From contig NZ_BJYX01000001.1 in the NCBI RefSeq assembly GCF_007991735.1, forward strand, positions 248,001-312,000: a stretch of DNA of 64,000 bases, given 5' to 3'. The notes under the pieces are model-generated. The model saw only the letters and a program-made list of their open reading frames with translations. It was not told the origin of the DNA and made no database searches. Made by a program: the position numbers and the translations under genes. The DNA comes from Terrabacter aerolatus. Its GTDB lineage: Bacteria; Actinomycetota; Actinomycetes; Actinomycetales; Dermatophilaceae. Below are positions 51,464-59,860 of this stretch, piece after piece. The first letter of the stretch is position 1. Each line of letters begins with the position of its first letter.

Positions 51464-52473
51464 TCAGTCCCGGGTGTCGGCGGAATCGCCAGGGTCGTCC
51501 GCGGACCGGGAGTCGAGGCGGGAGTCGAGGCGGGAGTCGAGGCGGGAGTCGAGGCGGGAGTCGAGGCCGGTCTCGACCCCGGCGTCGAAGGTCGGGTCGC
51601 GGTGGCGCAGCATCACCCGGTTGAGCACCGCGCAGCCGACGATGAGCTGGCCGGCGACGAGGAGCCAGACGAGGACCGCGCCGGCGACCCCGAGCGAGCC
51701 GTAGAGCGCCAGCGAGTGCTCGATGCGCGCCGGGAGGTAGACGCGACTCACGACGTGCAGCGTGGCCAGCCCCACGCCGAACAGGGTCGCGCCGGGAGCG
51801 AGGTCGGTCCACGTGGTGCGCCGGTCGGGAAGGTGGGCCGTGATGAGCAGCCATCCCGCGGCGGAGATCGCCGCCTGGCAGACGAAGGACAGCACGATGG
51901 CGCCGGGGAACAACCGGTCGAGGCCCGAGACGATGGCCGCGCCGGCGAAGATGGCGACCCAGGCCGCCCCGAAGACGAGCGTGCCGCGCAGCACCTGCCG
52001 CTGCGACCGCCGCGGGACGGGCGCGTCCCACACGTGGGCGTTGAGGATGACGAGGTTGCGCAGCAGGGTCCGGGTCGTCCAGAGCGTCAGGGCGAGGCCG
52101 ACGAGGACGGCGACCCACCACGAGCCGCGCGACTCGACGAGGGCGGCCGTGACCTGGTCGCGCAGGGTGCCCGTCACGCCGGTCGCGGCGAGGACGTCGG
52201 GGGTCGCTGCCGGCGATGCGGCTCCGACGCCCGCCAGCACCCCGGCCGTGAGCAGCGCCAGGGGCGCCACCACAGGAAGGCACGGAAGGCGACCGCGCTG
52301 GCCAGCAGCATCCCCTGGCGCGCCACGTAGAGCGTCGCCATCTCTAGGGGGACGCGCAGCAGCGGGACCCGGCGGGCGAGCTCGGCGTAGCGGGCAGCAT
52401 ACCGGTTGGCTCGCTCCTCGCCCCGCGACCGCAACCGGGCCAGCCGGCCGGAGGTGGGGTCCTCGGGTGCCAT
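51464..52473 (-). pseudogene. YihY/BrkB family membrane protein gene with a 1-base frameshift
   Basis: From ATG 52473 the first 66 codons give an arginine-rich N-terminus and the start of the first helix (MLLASAVAFRAFL). That frame then goes to Trp/Arg-rich nonsense and stops. The next frame continues the protein perfectly from VVAPLALLTAGVLAGVG (about 52273) through five more helices to a hydrophilic tail. One G (C on the plus strand) missing near 52273 explains it; the intact protein would be about 336 residues, normal for BrkB. A GTG at 52273 could allow a truncated product. The tail is (DSRL)5, encoded by a 12-base tandem repeat. Confidence 0.8.
51508..51567. repeat. 12-base tandem repeat, five copies, coding for (DSRL)n
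   Basis: GGGAGTCGAGGC occurs five times in perfect tandem. Read on the minus strand each unit encodes a four-residue D-S-R-L block in the C-terminal tail of the BrkB-type protein. Copy number changes would keep the frame. Confidence 0.9.
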
Positions 52474-52570
52474 GACCGAGGTTCCCACACGGCCGCCCGG
52501 GCCGGTGGCCGATCCGACGTCACCGGCACCACACCTCCCGCTGGCGCCCGATCTGCGCCACGCTGGAGCC

Positions 52571-54004
52571 ATGCCAGCCACCACGGTCGTCCTCTTCGGC
52601 GCCACCGGAGACCTCGCGAAGCGCAAGCTCCTCCCGGGCATGCTGCACCTGCACGAGTCGCAGCTGCTCGAGGGCCTGCGGGTCGTCGCGACGTCGCTCG
52701 ACGAGCTGAGCCGCGACGAGTTCCTCGACCTCGTCTTCGCCTCGATCCGCGAGCACTCGAGCCACGACGTCACCGACGACGACCTGCGCGAGTTCGCGGA
52801 CCGCATCCACTGGGTCCCGGGCAGCGCTGGGCCACCAGGGATCCGGGCCGCTGTCGACGAGTCCGAGGCGATCCTCGGACCGGACGCGTGGCGGCTGCAC
52901 TACCTCTCGGTGCCACCCAAGGCCGCGCTCGCCGTCGTGCACCAGCTCGCCGAGGCCGGGCTCGTCGAGCGCAGCCGGATCATCATGGAGAAGCCCTTCG
53001 GCACCGACCTCGCGAGCGCCCGCGCGCTCAACGCCGAGCTGCACGGCGTCTTCGACGAGGAGCAGATCTTCCGCATCGACCACTTCCTCGGCAAGGAGGC
53101 GGCGCAGAACATCCTCGCGTTCCGCTTCGCCAACGGGCTGTTCGAGCCGATCTGGCACCGAAACCACATCGACCACATCCAGATCGACGTGCCCGAGACC
53201 CTCGGTCTCGCGCAGCGGGCCGACTTCTACGAGAGCACCGGCGCCTACCGCGACATGGTCGTGACGCACCTCTTCCAGGTGCTCGCGTTCACCGCGATGG
53301 AGCCGCCGACCGCGCTCGAGCCCGCAGCCATCAGCGAGGAGAAGAACAAGGTCTTCCGGTCGATGTCGCCCATCGAGCCGCACGACGTCGTGCGCGGCCA
53401 GTACGTCGGCTACCGCGACGAACCGGGCGTCAGGGCCGAGAGCCAGACCGAGACGTTCGTGGCGCTCAAGTGCTTCGTCGACAACTGGCGGTGGGCCGGC
53501 GTCCCCTTCTACCTGCGCACCGGCAAGCGGCTCGCCGAGGGCGCCCGCATCATCTCCATCGCCTTCAAGGAGCCGCCGCGCTCGATGTTCCCCGCGGGGT
53601 CCGGCGTCGGCGACAACGGTCCCGACCACCTGACCTTCGACCTCGCCGACAAGGCGCGGATGTCGTTGTCGTTCTACGGGAAGCGGCCTGGTCCCGGCAT
53701 GAAGCTCGACAAGCTCTCCATGCAGTTCTCGATGCAGGAGACGCACTGGGCCGGTGCCGTGCTCGAGGCCTACGAACGGCTCATCTACGACGCGGCCCGC
53801 GGCGACCGCACCCTCTTCACCTCGGCCGAGGGCATCGAGCGGCTGTGGGAGATCAGCCAGCCGCTCCTCGACAACCCGCCGATCGTGCGCCCCTACGACG
53901 TCGGCACGTGGGGTCCCAACCAGATCCACCAGCTCGTCGCGCCGTTCACGTGGCGACTGCCGTTCGAGCGCCGCTGGCGCGACCCCAACGCCATGGGTGC
54001 CTGA
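52571..54004 (+). CDS. zwf: Glucose-6-phosphate dehydrogenase
   Basis: A 477-residue enzyme of the oxidative pentose phosphate pathway. The N-terminal coenzyme loop is VVLFGATGDLAKRKLLPGM, the active-site segment is FRIDHFLGKEAAQNILAFRFAN (catalytic His), and EKPFGTDLASA binds substrate and coenzyme. I start at ATG 52571 with GGAG upstream; an open frame extends further without a better site. It stands apart from the usual tal-opcA-pgl cluster, so it may be a second copy. That cannot be judged from the window. Confidence 0.95.
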   Translation: MPATTVVLFGATGDLAKRKLLPGMLHLHESQLLEGLRVVATSLDELSRDEFLDLVFASIREHSSHDVTDDDLREFADRIHWVPGSAGPPGIRAAVDESEAILGPDAWRLHYLSVPPKAALAVVHQLAEAGLVERSRIIMEKPFGTDLASARALNAELHGVFDEEQIFRIDHFLGKEAAQNILAFRFANGLFEPIWHRNHIDHIQIDVPETLGLAQRADFYESTGAYRDMVVTHLFQVLAFTAMEPPTALEPAAISEEKNKVFRSMSPIEPHDVVRGQYVGYRDEPGVRAESQTETFVALKCFVDNWRWAGVPFYLRTGKRLAEGARIISIAFKEPPRSMFPAGSGVGDNGPDHLTFDLADKARMSLSFYGKRPGPGMKLDKLSMQFSMQETHWAGAVLEAYERLIYDAARGDRTLFTSAEGIERLWEISQPLLDNPPIVRPYDVGTWGPNQIHQLVAPFTWRLPFERRWRDPNAMGA

Positions 54005-54131
54005 ACGTCACCGGGGGCGTATGCCGTGAGGCGGGTCAGCGCGGCCCGTCCACCGACCGCTGGCGGGTGAAGCCCTTGTAGCGGGTGCCCTGGTGCATGA
54101 GGTGCCCCCGGTCGCGAGGCGCCCGTCGCGG

Positions 54132-54386
54132 CTACTTCCACCGGAAGTGGACGAAGACCCGGCCGAAGTTGTCGGAGTCCTTCTCGACCCGGTGGTAGAG
54201 GGCCTTGACGTCCTTGCGGTCGAGGAAGCGCAGGACCCGCTTCTTGAGCTGACCGGAGCCCTTGCCGGGGATGATCTCCACGAGCGGCGCCTTCTTCTGC
54301 ACCGCCTCGTCGATGATCGCCCGGAGCGCCCGCTCGATCTCGTCGCCCCGGTTGTAGATGTCGTGCAGGTCCAGCTTGAGCTTCAC
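54132..54386 (-). CDS. Smr domain protein
   Basis: An 84-residue stand-alone Smr (small MutS-related) domain. KLKLDLHDIYNRGDEIERAL (L-D-L-H motif) and IIPGKGSGQLKKRVLRFL (the G-K-G-x-G loop) are diagnostic. Such domains bind or cut nucleic acid, some acting on RNA at stalled ribosomes. C-terminal HFRW fits the family's end. No operon partner is clear. Confidence 0.88.
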   Translation of the reverse strand: MKLKLDLHDIYNRGDEIERALRAIIDEAVQKKAPLVEIIPGKGSGQLKKRVLRFLDRKDVKALYHRVEKDSDNFGRVFVHFRWK

Positions 54387-54452
54387 GACTGGATCATCGC
54401 ACCGGGTGGGCGGTCACGGTCCTGCCGAGAAGGAGGTCGCCGACCACCACGC

Positions 54453-54842
54453 CTAGACCGTCGGAGCGATGGCCTGCGCCAGCGCCTCCGGGTCGGTGAC
54501 GGTCACCGTCATCCCGGGGTGACGCAGGAGGCCGGTCGGCTCGATGGCCCGGACCGGCTGGACGAACGACACGCACAGTCCCCGCCGGGAGCTCGTCGCG
54601 AACGTGACGCCGCGGTCGACGAGCGAGAGGTGGGCCGGGCCGGCCGTGCGGTGGAAGGCGTAGTCCCCGCTCTCCTGCGTGCCCGCGACGTTGGAGAGCG
54701 GCGTGCGCAGCCGCCAGGGCCCGAACCGCACGAGGAGCTCGTCGTCGGTGACGGCGACCCGCGCCGTGCCCGGTGTGATCCCGAACAGGCGGGCAGGCAG
54801 GCGGTAGCGGTCCTCGAAGTCGAACTCGAACTCGCGCGTCAC
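54453..54842 (-). CDS. Hypothetical protein, 129 residues
   Basis: A soluble, beta-rich protein (FEFDFEDRYRLPARLFG, then VAVTDDELLVRFGPWRLRTPL and AIEPTGLLRHPGMTVTV). The family is not recognised by name. The GTG start at 54842 overlaps the stop of the small ORF above it as GTGA, so translation is probably coupled. Confidence 0.65.
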   Translation of the reverse strand: MTREFEFDFEDRYRLPARLFGITPGTARVAVTDDELLVRFGPWRLRTPLSNVAGTQESGDYAFHRTAGPAHLSLVDRGVTFATSSRRGLCVSFVQPVRAIEPTGLLRHPGMTVTVTDPEALAQAIAPTV

Positions 54843-54961
54843 GACCGACGCCTCGGGCTCGAGGGCGGGTCGAGCGCCACCGCGCCCGCCAGCGAGCCGC
54901 CGAACCACGCTGCGTTCGTCGTGAGGTGGATGGCGCGAACGATGGTGCTGTATGCCGTCAT
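54839..54961 (-). pseudogene. Short ORF, remnant of a membrane protein N-terminus
   Basis: Forty codons from ATG 54961. TIVRAIHLTTNAAWFGGSLAG resembles the first helix of a conserved actinobacterial membrane protein of unknown function, but the frame ends after PSSPRRRS. The stop overlaps the start of the following gene (GTGA). It is either a truncated remnant or a small coupling ORF. The octamer GTATGCCG lies at its start region (54950). Confidence 0.4.
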
Positions 54962-55179
54962 GCCGGGTCCCTGCTGCAGGTGCGGTGGCGCCCGTGCGGA
55001 CGCTCGGAGGTGCTCGGACCTGTGACGTACCCGCTCCTCACCGACAGCACCCGGTCGGGCGCCCGGTCTGAGTACGCGACACCAAATGGGCGCGACCGCG
55101 GTATCAGCCGGTGACGGTGCGCCCCTGACCGTGCGGGCCGGGTGACACGCGTCCGGCCCGTCGATCGAAGGGAAGCACC

Positions 55180-55356
55180 ATGAAGCACCTCGCACCCATG
55201 GCGGCACGGTTCACGCGCAGCCACCAGGGCTACCAGCACCCCGCCAAGCTCGACGCCTGGGAGAAGGCCGTCATGGGCCCGGAGGCCGAGGCAATGCGCT
55301 GGCCCGGTGGCTCGATCTCCGGCTCGGACGACGGCTGGGACGACTGCGACGAGTGA
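55180..55356 (+). CDS. Candidate graspetide (ATP-grasp-modified RiPP) precursor peptide
   Basis: A 58-residue peptide with AAGGGAAG 5-12 bases before ATG 55180, ending 40 bases before the ATP-grasp gene. Residues 1-44 look like a leader (RFTRSHQGYQHPAKLDAWEK, with a helical KLDAWEKAVMGPEAEAM part). The last 16 residues, GGSISGSDDGWDDCDE, hold three Ser (45, 47, 49) and six acidic residues (50, 51, 54, 55, 57, 58). Graspetide ligases join Ser/Thr/Lys side chains to Asp/Glu side chains, so this tail is an ideal substrate, up to three ester links. It matches no precursor group I can recall. Confidence 0.72.
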   Translation: MKHLAPMAARFTRSHQGYQHPAKLDAWEKAVMGPEAEAMRWPGGSISGSDDGWDDCDE

Positions 55357-55396
55357 CCCCGAGACCCCCGGCGACCACCAGAGACAGGAGAACACC

Positions 55397-56362
55397 ATGA
55401 GCACCGTCGCGATCATCACCCTCGCAGGCGACCTGCACGCACGCGTCATCCGCAGGCAGCTGCAGGAGGTGCACGGCGTCGAGGTGGCTGTCGTGGCCTC
55501 CGACACCCTCTCGGCCGCCGGGGGTCTCACCTGGTCCAACGTCGCAGGGCCGGCACCGACCCTGCCCACCGAGGACGGCGGTGTGCTCGACGTCGCCGAC
55601 CTCGACCTCGTCTGGTGGCGTCGCTGCCACGGACGACCGACGGTGCCCGACGCCGTCACCGACCCCCAGATGCGCAAGCTCGTCGTCAAGGACAACCGAG
55701 CCGGTCTGCGTGGCCTGCTCCTGGCCGGCTTCACCGGCACGTGGATCAGCGACCCGTACGCGACCGAGCGCGCCCAGAACAAGATCCTGCAGCTCAGCGT
55801 GGCCCGACGCCTCGGCCTGACCGTGCCGCGCACGCTCGTCAGCACCGATCCGGCCGCGGTGCGGGACTTCGCCCGCGCCCACGGCGGCACGGTCATCGCC
55901 AAGACGATGACCGGCCTGCTCGGCACGTCGCTCGAGGCCGGGCGGGTGACGCTGGAGTCGTTGCGCGACGACGACGAGATCACGGTGTCGGCCACGGTCT
56001 ACCAGGAGGAGGTCCCTGGCACCGACCACCTGCGCGTCATGGTCTTCGGCGATGCCGTCCACGCGGCCCGCATCCGCAGCGGCGAGCTGGACTGGCGCCT
56101 CGCGGGCGACATGGAGGTCGAGCCCGTCGCCATCGACGAGCGCCTCGCCGACCGGCTGCGCCGGGTGACCGTCCGCCTCGGGCTGCGGATGGGCGTCTTC
56201 GACGTCAAGCTGCGGCCCGACGGCGAGCCCGTCTTCCTCGAGGTCAACCCCCAGGGGCAGTTCCTCTTCGTCGAGGGCATGTCGGACATGCCGCTCGGCG
56301 AGGCCTTCGCGCAGTTCGTCGTCGACGAGCTCGCCCGCGTGCACCGTCGCGTACCCGCCTGA
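55397..56362 (+). CDS. MvdC/MvdD family ATP-grasp ligase (graspetide synthetase)
   Basis: A 321-residue ATP-grasp enzyme. The N-terminal MvdD-type precursor-binding region has LVWWRRCHGRPTVP and TWISDPYATERAQNKILQLS, then VPRTLVSTDPAAV. ATP-grasp residues follow: Lys in TVIAKTMTG, the VYQEEVPGTDHLRVMVFG hinge, D in MGVFDVKL and the metal site in FLEVNPQGQFLFVE. This pattern is that of microviridin/graspetide ligases, which form omega-ester or amide crosslinks in a ribosomal peptide. AGGAG is 7 bases before ATG 55397. Only the 58-residue peptide gene precedes it; no methyltransferase, acetyltransferase, protease or exporter lies beside it. Confidence 0.87.
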   Translation: MSTVAIITLAGDLHARVIRRQLQEVHGVEVAVVASDTLSAAGGLTWSNVAGPAPTLPTEDGGVLDVADLDLVWWRRCHGRPTVPDAVTDPQMRKLVVKDNRAGLRGLLLAGFTGTWISDPYATERAQNKILQLSVARRLGLTVPRTLVSTDPAAVRDFARAHGGTVIAKTMTGLLGTSLEAGRVTLESLRDDDEITVSATVYQEEVPGTDHLRVMVFGDAVHAARIRSGELDWRLAGDMEVEPVAIDERLADRLRRVTVRLGLRMGVFDVKLRPDGEPVFLEVNPQGQFLFVEGMSDMPLGEAFAQFVVDELARVHRRVPA

Positions 56363-56398
56363 CCGCGCCCGACGGCATACGCCCCGGGTGTCCTCGCG

Positions 56399-56902
56399 TC
56401 AGCGGGCGTCGGCCCGGGCCTGGCGCCGCGCGCCCTGCGACTGCGACGACGCGTCACGCTTGAGTCCGCCGGTGGTCTTCGTCGCACGCCGCCGGGCCGA
56501 CGGCACCGACGGCACCGACGCCGACCCAACGAAGGATGCGACGGACCCGGGGCCCGTGCCGGCCTTGACCTCTCGGGCGGCCGCGAGCCGCTCGGCCTTG
56601 AGCTCGGTGGCCGCCGCCCGCGCGACGACGCCGAGGCGCGCGCTGACGCGGGCGAGGGCCAGCTCGAAGACCTCGGCGCGGTCGGCGTTGAGCCGGTTGG
56701 CGGGGCGCGCGGCGCCGCGCGCCCCCTTGGCCGGCACGCGGGCGCTGGCCTGGCGGCGGTAGAGGCCGACGTGCTTGTTGCGGGCTCGACGCACCCTCTG
56801 GTGCAGCTCGATGAGCTCGTCCTCGGTCAGCTCCGCGAGCCGGGCGGGCTCGGTCTCACGGACGAGGTCGGCCTGCGGCGCGGTCAGCGATGTCGTCGTC
56901 AT
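56399..56902 (-). CDS. Hypothetical basic helical protein, 167 residues
   Basis: A soluble protein predicted to be helical in its first 100 residues (LTEDELIELHQRVRRARNKH and FELALARVSARLGVVARAAATEL), with an Arg/Lys/Ser-rich disordered tail. Strongly basic, so nucleic-acid binding is possible. Family not recognised. It converges on the ATP-grasp gene, 36 bases apart, and does not look part of the RiPP operon. Confidence 0.6.
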   Translation of the reverse strand: MTTTSLTAPQADLVRETEPARLAELTEDELIELHQRVRRARNKHVGLYRRQASARVPAKGARGAARPANRLNADRAEVFELALARVSARLGVVARAAATELKAERLAAAREVKAGTGPGSVASFVGSASVPSVPSARRRATKTTGGLKRDASSQSQGARRQARADAR

Positions 56903-56999
56903 GGCACTCGATCCTCGCCCTCAGCGGCGGCCGGGGCATCACCTCGCCGGGGTGATGCCCCACCGGGTGATGCCCGCCGAAGACACCCGGCGCCACCGG

Positions 57000-58055
57000 T
57001 CACTCGCCCGGGTAGACGACCCCGATCTGCCGGCGCACGGCATCCATGGTCTCCATGACGCGCAGCGTCGTCGCGTGCGGCAGCAGGGGCGACTCGGTCT
57101 CGCCGGCGACGAGGCACCGGGCGAACTCGGCCGCCTCGTAGGAGAAGCCGCGCACGTCGTCGGTGAGTCCCCCGGCGCGCTCGTCGATGACCTCGTTGTT
57201 GCGGTCGATGAGCCGGATCGTCGAGCCACCGGCGTAGAAGGTGCCGGACAGCTCGAGTCGCGCCTCGGTGCCGGCGACGACGGCGCTGCACGGCGTGACG
57301 CCGGCCATGGTGCACGACAGCACGCCGTGCGCGCCCCCGGCGCCGGTCACGGTGATGGTCGTCGTCGCGTCCACGCCGAGGTCGGTCAGCGTGCCGTGGG
57401 CCGAGACGGAGGTCGGCTCGCCGAGCACCATGTCGGCGAACGAGACGGGGTAGACGCCGAGGTCGAGGAGCGCACCTCCGGCGAGCTCGGGCTGGGACAG
57501 CCGGGCCGGCCCGCCGGGGTAGAGGCGCTGGCCGTGGTCGGCGAAGACGGCGACGAGCTCACCGATGAGCCCCGTCTCGACGACGTGCCGCACGACGTCG
57601 TAGTGCGGCAGGAAACGGCTCCACATCGCCTCGACGACGAGCAGGCCCTGCTCGTCGGCAGCCGCGAGGACCTCACGCGCCTCGGCGGCGCTGCGGGTGA
57701 AGGCCTTCTCCACGAGCACCGGCTTGCCGGCCCGCAGGGCGAGCAGGGCGTGGTCGCGGTGCTCCGAGTGCGGCGACGCGACGTAGATCGCGTCGACGTC
57801 GGGGTCGGCCACGAGGTCCTCGTAGGAGCCGTGCGCCCGCGGGATCGCGAACTCGTCGGCGAAGTCCTGGGCGCGGTCGCGGCTGCGCGAGCCGACGGCC
57901 ACGACCGACGAGGACGTGCCGACGGCCACGGCCTCGGCGAACGCGTGGGCGATGCCGCCGGGCGCGAGGATGCCCCACCGGATGGCCGGGGCGTCGTGGG
58001 GGTCGGGCGTGCGCGGCTCGGGCAGCTGGAGGGGCACGTCGATGGGCAGGGTCAT
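57000..58055 (-). CDS. Gfo/Idh/MocA family oxidoreductase
   Basis: A 351-residue dehydrogenase of the dimeric-dihydrodiol-dehydrogenase branch. WGILAPGGIAHAFAEAVAVG binds NAD(P), PVLVEKAFTRSA is a variant EKP motif (EKA), and GGALLDLGVYPVSFADMVL is the D-x-G-x-Y catalytic block shared with the 39838 gene. The sixth member in the window. It lies alone, 97 bases from the hypothetical gene. Substrate unknown. Confidence 0.83.
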   Translation of the reverse strand: MTLPIDVPLQLPEPRTPDPHDAPAIRWGILAPGGIAHAFAEAVAVGTSSSVVAVGSRSRDRAQDFADEFAIPRAHGSYEDLVADPDVDAIYVASPHSEHRDHALLALRAGKPVLVEKAFTRSAAEAREVLAAADEQGLLVVEAMWSRFLPHYDVVRHVVETGLIGELVAVFADHGQRLYPGGPARLSQPELAGGALLDLGVYPVSFADMVLGEPTSVSAHGTLTDLGVDATTTITVTGAGGAHGVLSCTMAGVTPCSAVVAGTEARLELSGTFYAGGSTIRLIDRNNEVIDERAGGLTDDVRGFSYEAAEFARCLVAGETESPLLPHATTLRVMETMDAVRRQIGVVYPGE

Positions 58056-58094
58056 GCAGTCACGTCCCGGAGGTAGAGGTGGATGTCGCTGGCG

Positions 58095-58664
58095 TCAAGC
58101 GGTCACGGCGCCGAGGTCCCACAGGTGGTGGCGGACGTCGTGGACGAAGTAGAGCGCGAGGGTGCGGGCCGTGAACTGCGAGCCGTTGCTGCGCAGGGCG
58201 GGCCACTCCCACTGCGTACCCGAAGGGAGGGCGTATGCCGTCGCCGCTCTCTCGAACGCCGCCGTGACCTCGCGCGCCACGACGTCCGGGTCCGCGCGCC
58301 AGTACTGCGCCTCGCGGGCGGTCTCGTCCTGGTCCCAGTTGGCGAACTGCACGACGGAGCCTCTGCCGGCGAGGATCTGCTCGAGGCGTCCCCGCATGAC
58401 GTCGCAGACGTCGCGGACGTGGCAGGCGTACTCCAGCGGCGACCAGACCCCCTCGGCCGGGCGGGCGCGCACGTCGTCGCGACCGAGCGACACGGCATAC
58501 GACCTCGCGGCGTCACGCAGGAACGTGGGGACCTCGGACGGCTCGATGGCGGCGGCGTCGAAGCCGCAGTCGGGACACGGGCGGCGCAGGACCCACGTCC
58601 AGTCGGCCCCGTCCGGCGTCGACGGCCCGGGATCGGTCGGGGGATCGGTGACGGGCTCGCTCAT
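58095..58664 (-). CDS. DinB-like four-helix protein
   Basis: A 189-residue protein of the DinB/mycothiol-dependent superfamily. Metal-binding His candidates are in YACHVRDVCDVMR and YFVHDVRHHLWD, three helices apart. An N-terminal CPDC pair (RRPCPDCGFD) could add a small metal site. ATG 58664 lies 7 bases after TAGGCT (leaderless). Many actinobacterial members are mycothiol-dependent enzymes; this one is unassigned. Confidence 0.8.
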   Translation of the reverse strand: MSEPVTDPPTDPGPSTPDGADWTWVLRRPCPDCGFDAAAIEPSEVPTFLRDAARSYAVSLGRDDVRARPAEGVWSPLEYACHVRDVCDVMRGRLEQILAGRGSVVQFANWDQDETAREAQYWRADPDVVAREVTAAFERAATAYALPSGTQWEWPALRSNGSQFTARTLALYFVHDVRHHLWDLGAVTA

Positions 58665-58744
58665 GCGGCCCAGCCTAGGGCGGGACCACCCGTGCGGTGA
58701 CGGCAATTCGGGGCTGCGGCGAGCGCGGGATACCGTATGTCTTC

Positions 58745-59845
58745 GTGCTCAAGGACTATTTGCCGTGGATCATCGCCGGCCTCGTCGTGCTGGCGCTGGT
58801 GATCGGTGGCCTGGTCCTGACCCGCGTCGTGCCGGAGGTGGCGGCGACGCGACGTCGCCGCCCGCGCCCTCCCCGGGACCACTTCCGGACCGGTGACGAG
58901 GTGCCCGCGCCGCTGCGTCGCGCCGGCATCGTCATCAACCCGACGAAGCTCACCGACCTGCCGACCGCGCGCGAGCGCATCACGGCCGCCTGTCTCGCCA
59001 ACGGCTGGGGCGAGCCGCTCTTCTACGAGACCACCGTCGAGGACCCCGGCCAGGGCCAGGCCGCCCAGGCCGTCCGCGACGGCGTCGACATCGTCTGCAC
59101 CCTGGGCGGCGACGGCACGGTGCGCAACGTCGCCGGCGCGCTCGTGGGCACCGAGACCGCCCTCGGGATCCTCCCCGCCGGAACCGGCAACCTGCTGGCC
59201 CGCAACCTCGACCTGCCCGTCGCGCTCGAGGCCGCCGTCGCGGTCGCGCTGACCGGACGCAACCGGCGTATCGACGTCGGGGAGCTCGTCGTCGGCGCCG
59301 CCCCGACGGACGAGCTCCCCGACGAGTCGGGCGCCTCCGAGACGCACTACTTCCTCGTCATGAGCGGCGTCGGCATGGACGCGCAGATCATGGCCGGCAC
59401 CAACGAGAACCTCAAGGCGAAGGTGGGCTGGCCGGCCTACATGGTCTCGGGCCTCAAGCACCTCGTCTCGCCCGAGTTCCGCATCGCCGTCAAGGTCGAC
59501 GACGAGCTCGAGTTCCGCCGCCGCGCCAGGATGGTCGTCATCGGCAACTGCGGCCGCCTGCTCGGTGGTCTCGTGCTCATGCCGAACGCCCGCGTCGACG
59601 ACGGGCAGCTCGACACGGTCATCGCGTCACCGCGCGGTGTCGTCGGCTGGGTTCCGGTGGCGACCCGGGTCGCCACCCGCCGGCGCAAGGGCCACCCCAC
59701 CCTGGACCACAAGGTGTGCAAGGAGATCCGGGTGCGCACCGACCGACCGGTGCCCGTTCAGATCGACGGCGACGTCATCGGGGAGGCCAGCGAGGTCAGC
59801 GCGACCGTGCGCCCCGGCTGCCTCACGGTGCGCGTCAGCCAGTAG
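58745..59845 (+). CDS. Diacylglycerol kinase family lipid kinase
   Basis: A 366-residue protein. An N-terminal helix (WIIAGLVVLALVIGGLVL) anchors it; the catalytic domain has IVINPTK, then VCTLGGDGTVRNVAGAL (GGDGT loop) and GILPAGTGNLLARNL. C-terminal beta domain ends with PVQIDGDVIGEA. It should phosphorylate a lipid such as diacylglycerol, or another lipid. I use GTG 58745, 8 bases after TACCGT (leaderless), rather than an upstream in-frame codon, because the helix then starts the protein. Confidence 0.87.
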   Translation: MLKDYLPWIIAGLVVLALVIGGLVLTRVVPEVAATRRRRPRPPRDHFRTGDEVPAPLRRAGIVINPTKLTDLPTARERITAACLANGWGEPLFYETTVEDPGQGQAAQAVRDGVDIVCTLGGDGTVRNVAGALVGTETALGILPAGTGNLLARNLDLPVALEAAVAVALTGRNRRIDVGELVVGAAPTDELPDESGASETHYFLVMSGVGMDAQIMAGTNENLKAKVGWPAYMVSGLKHLVSPEFRIAVKVDDELEFRRRARMVVIGNCGRLLGGLVLMPNARVDDGQLDTVIASPRGVVGWVPVATRVATRRRKGHPTLDHKVCKEIRVRTDRPVPVQIDGDVIGEASEVSATVRPGCLTVRVSQ

Positions 59846-59860
59846 CCGCGCTCTGCATGG

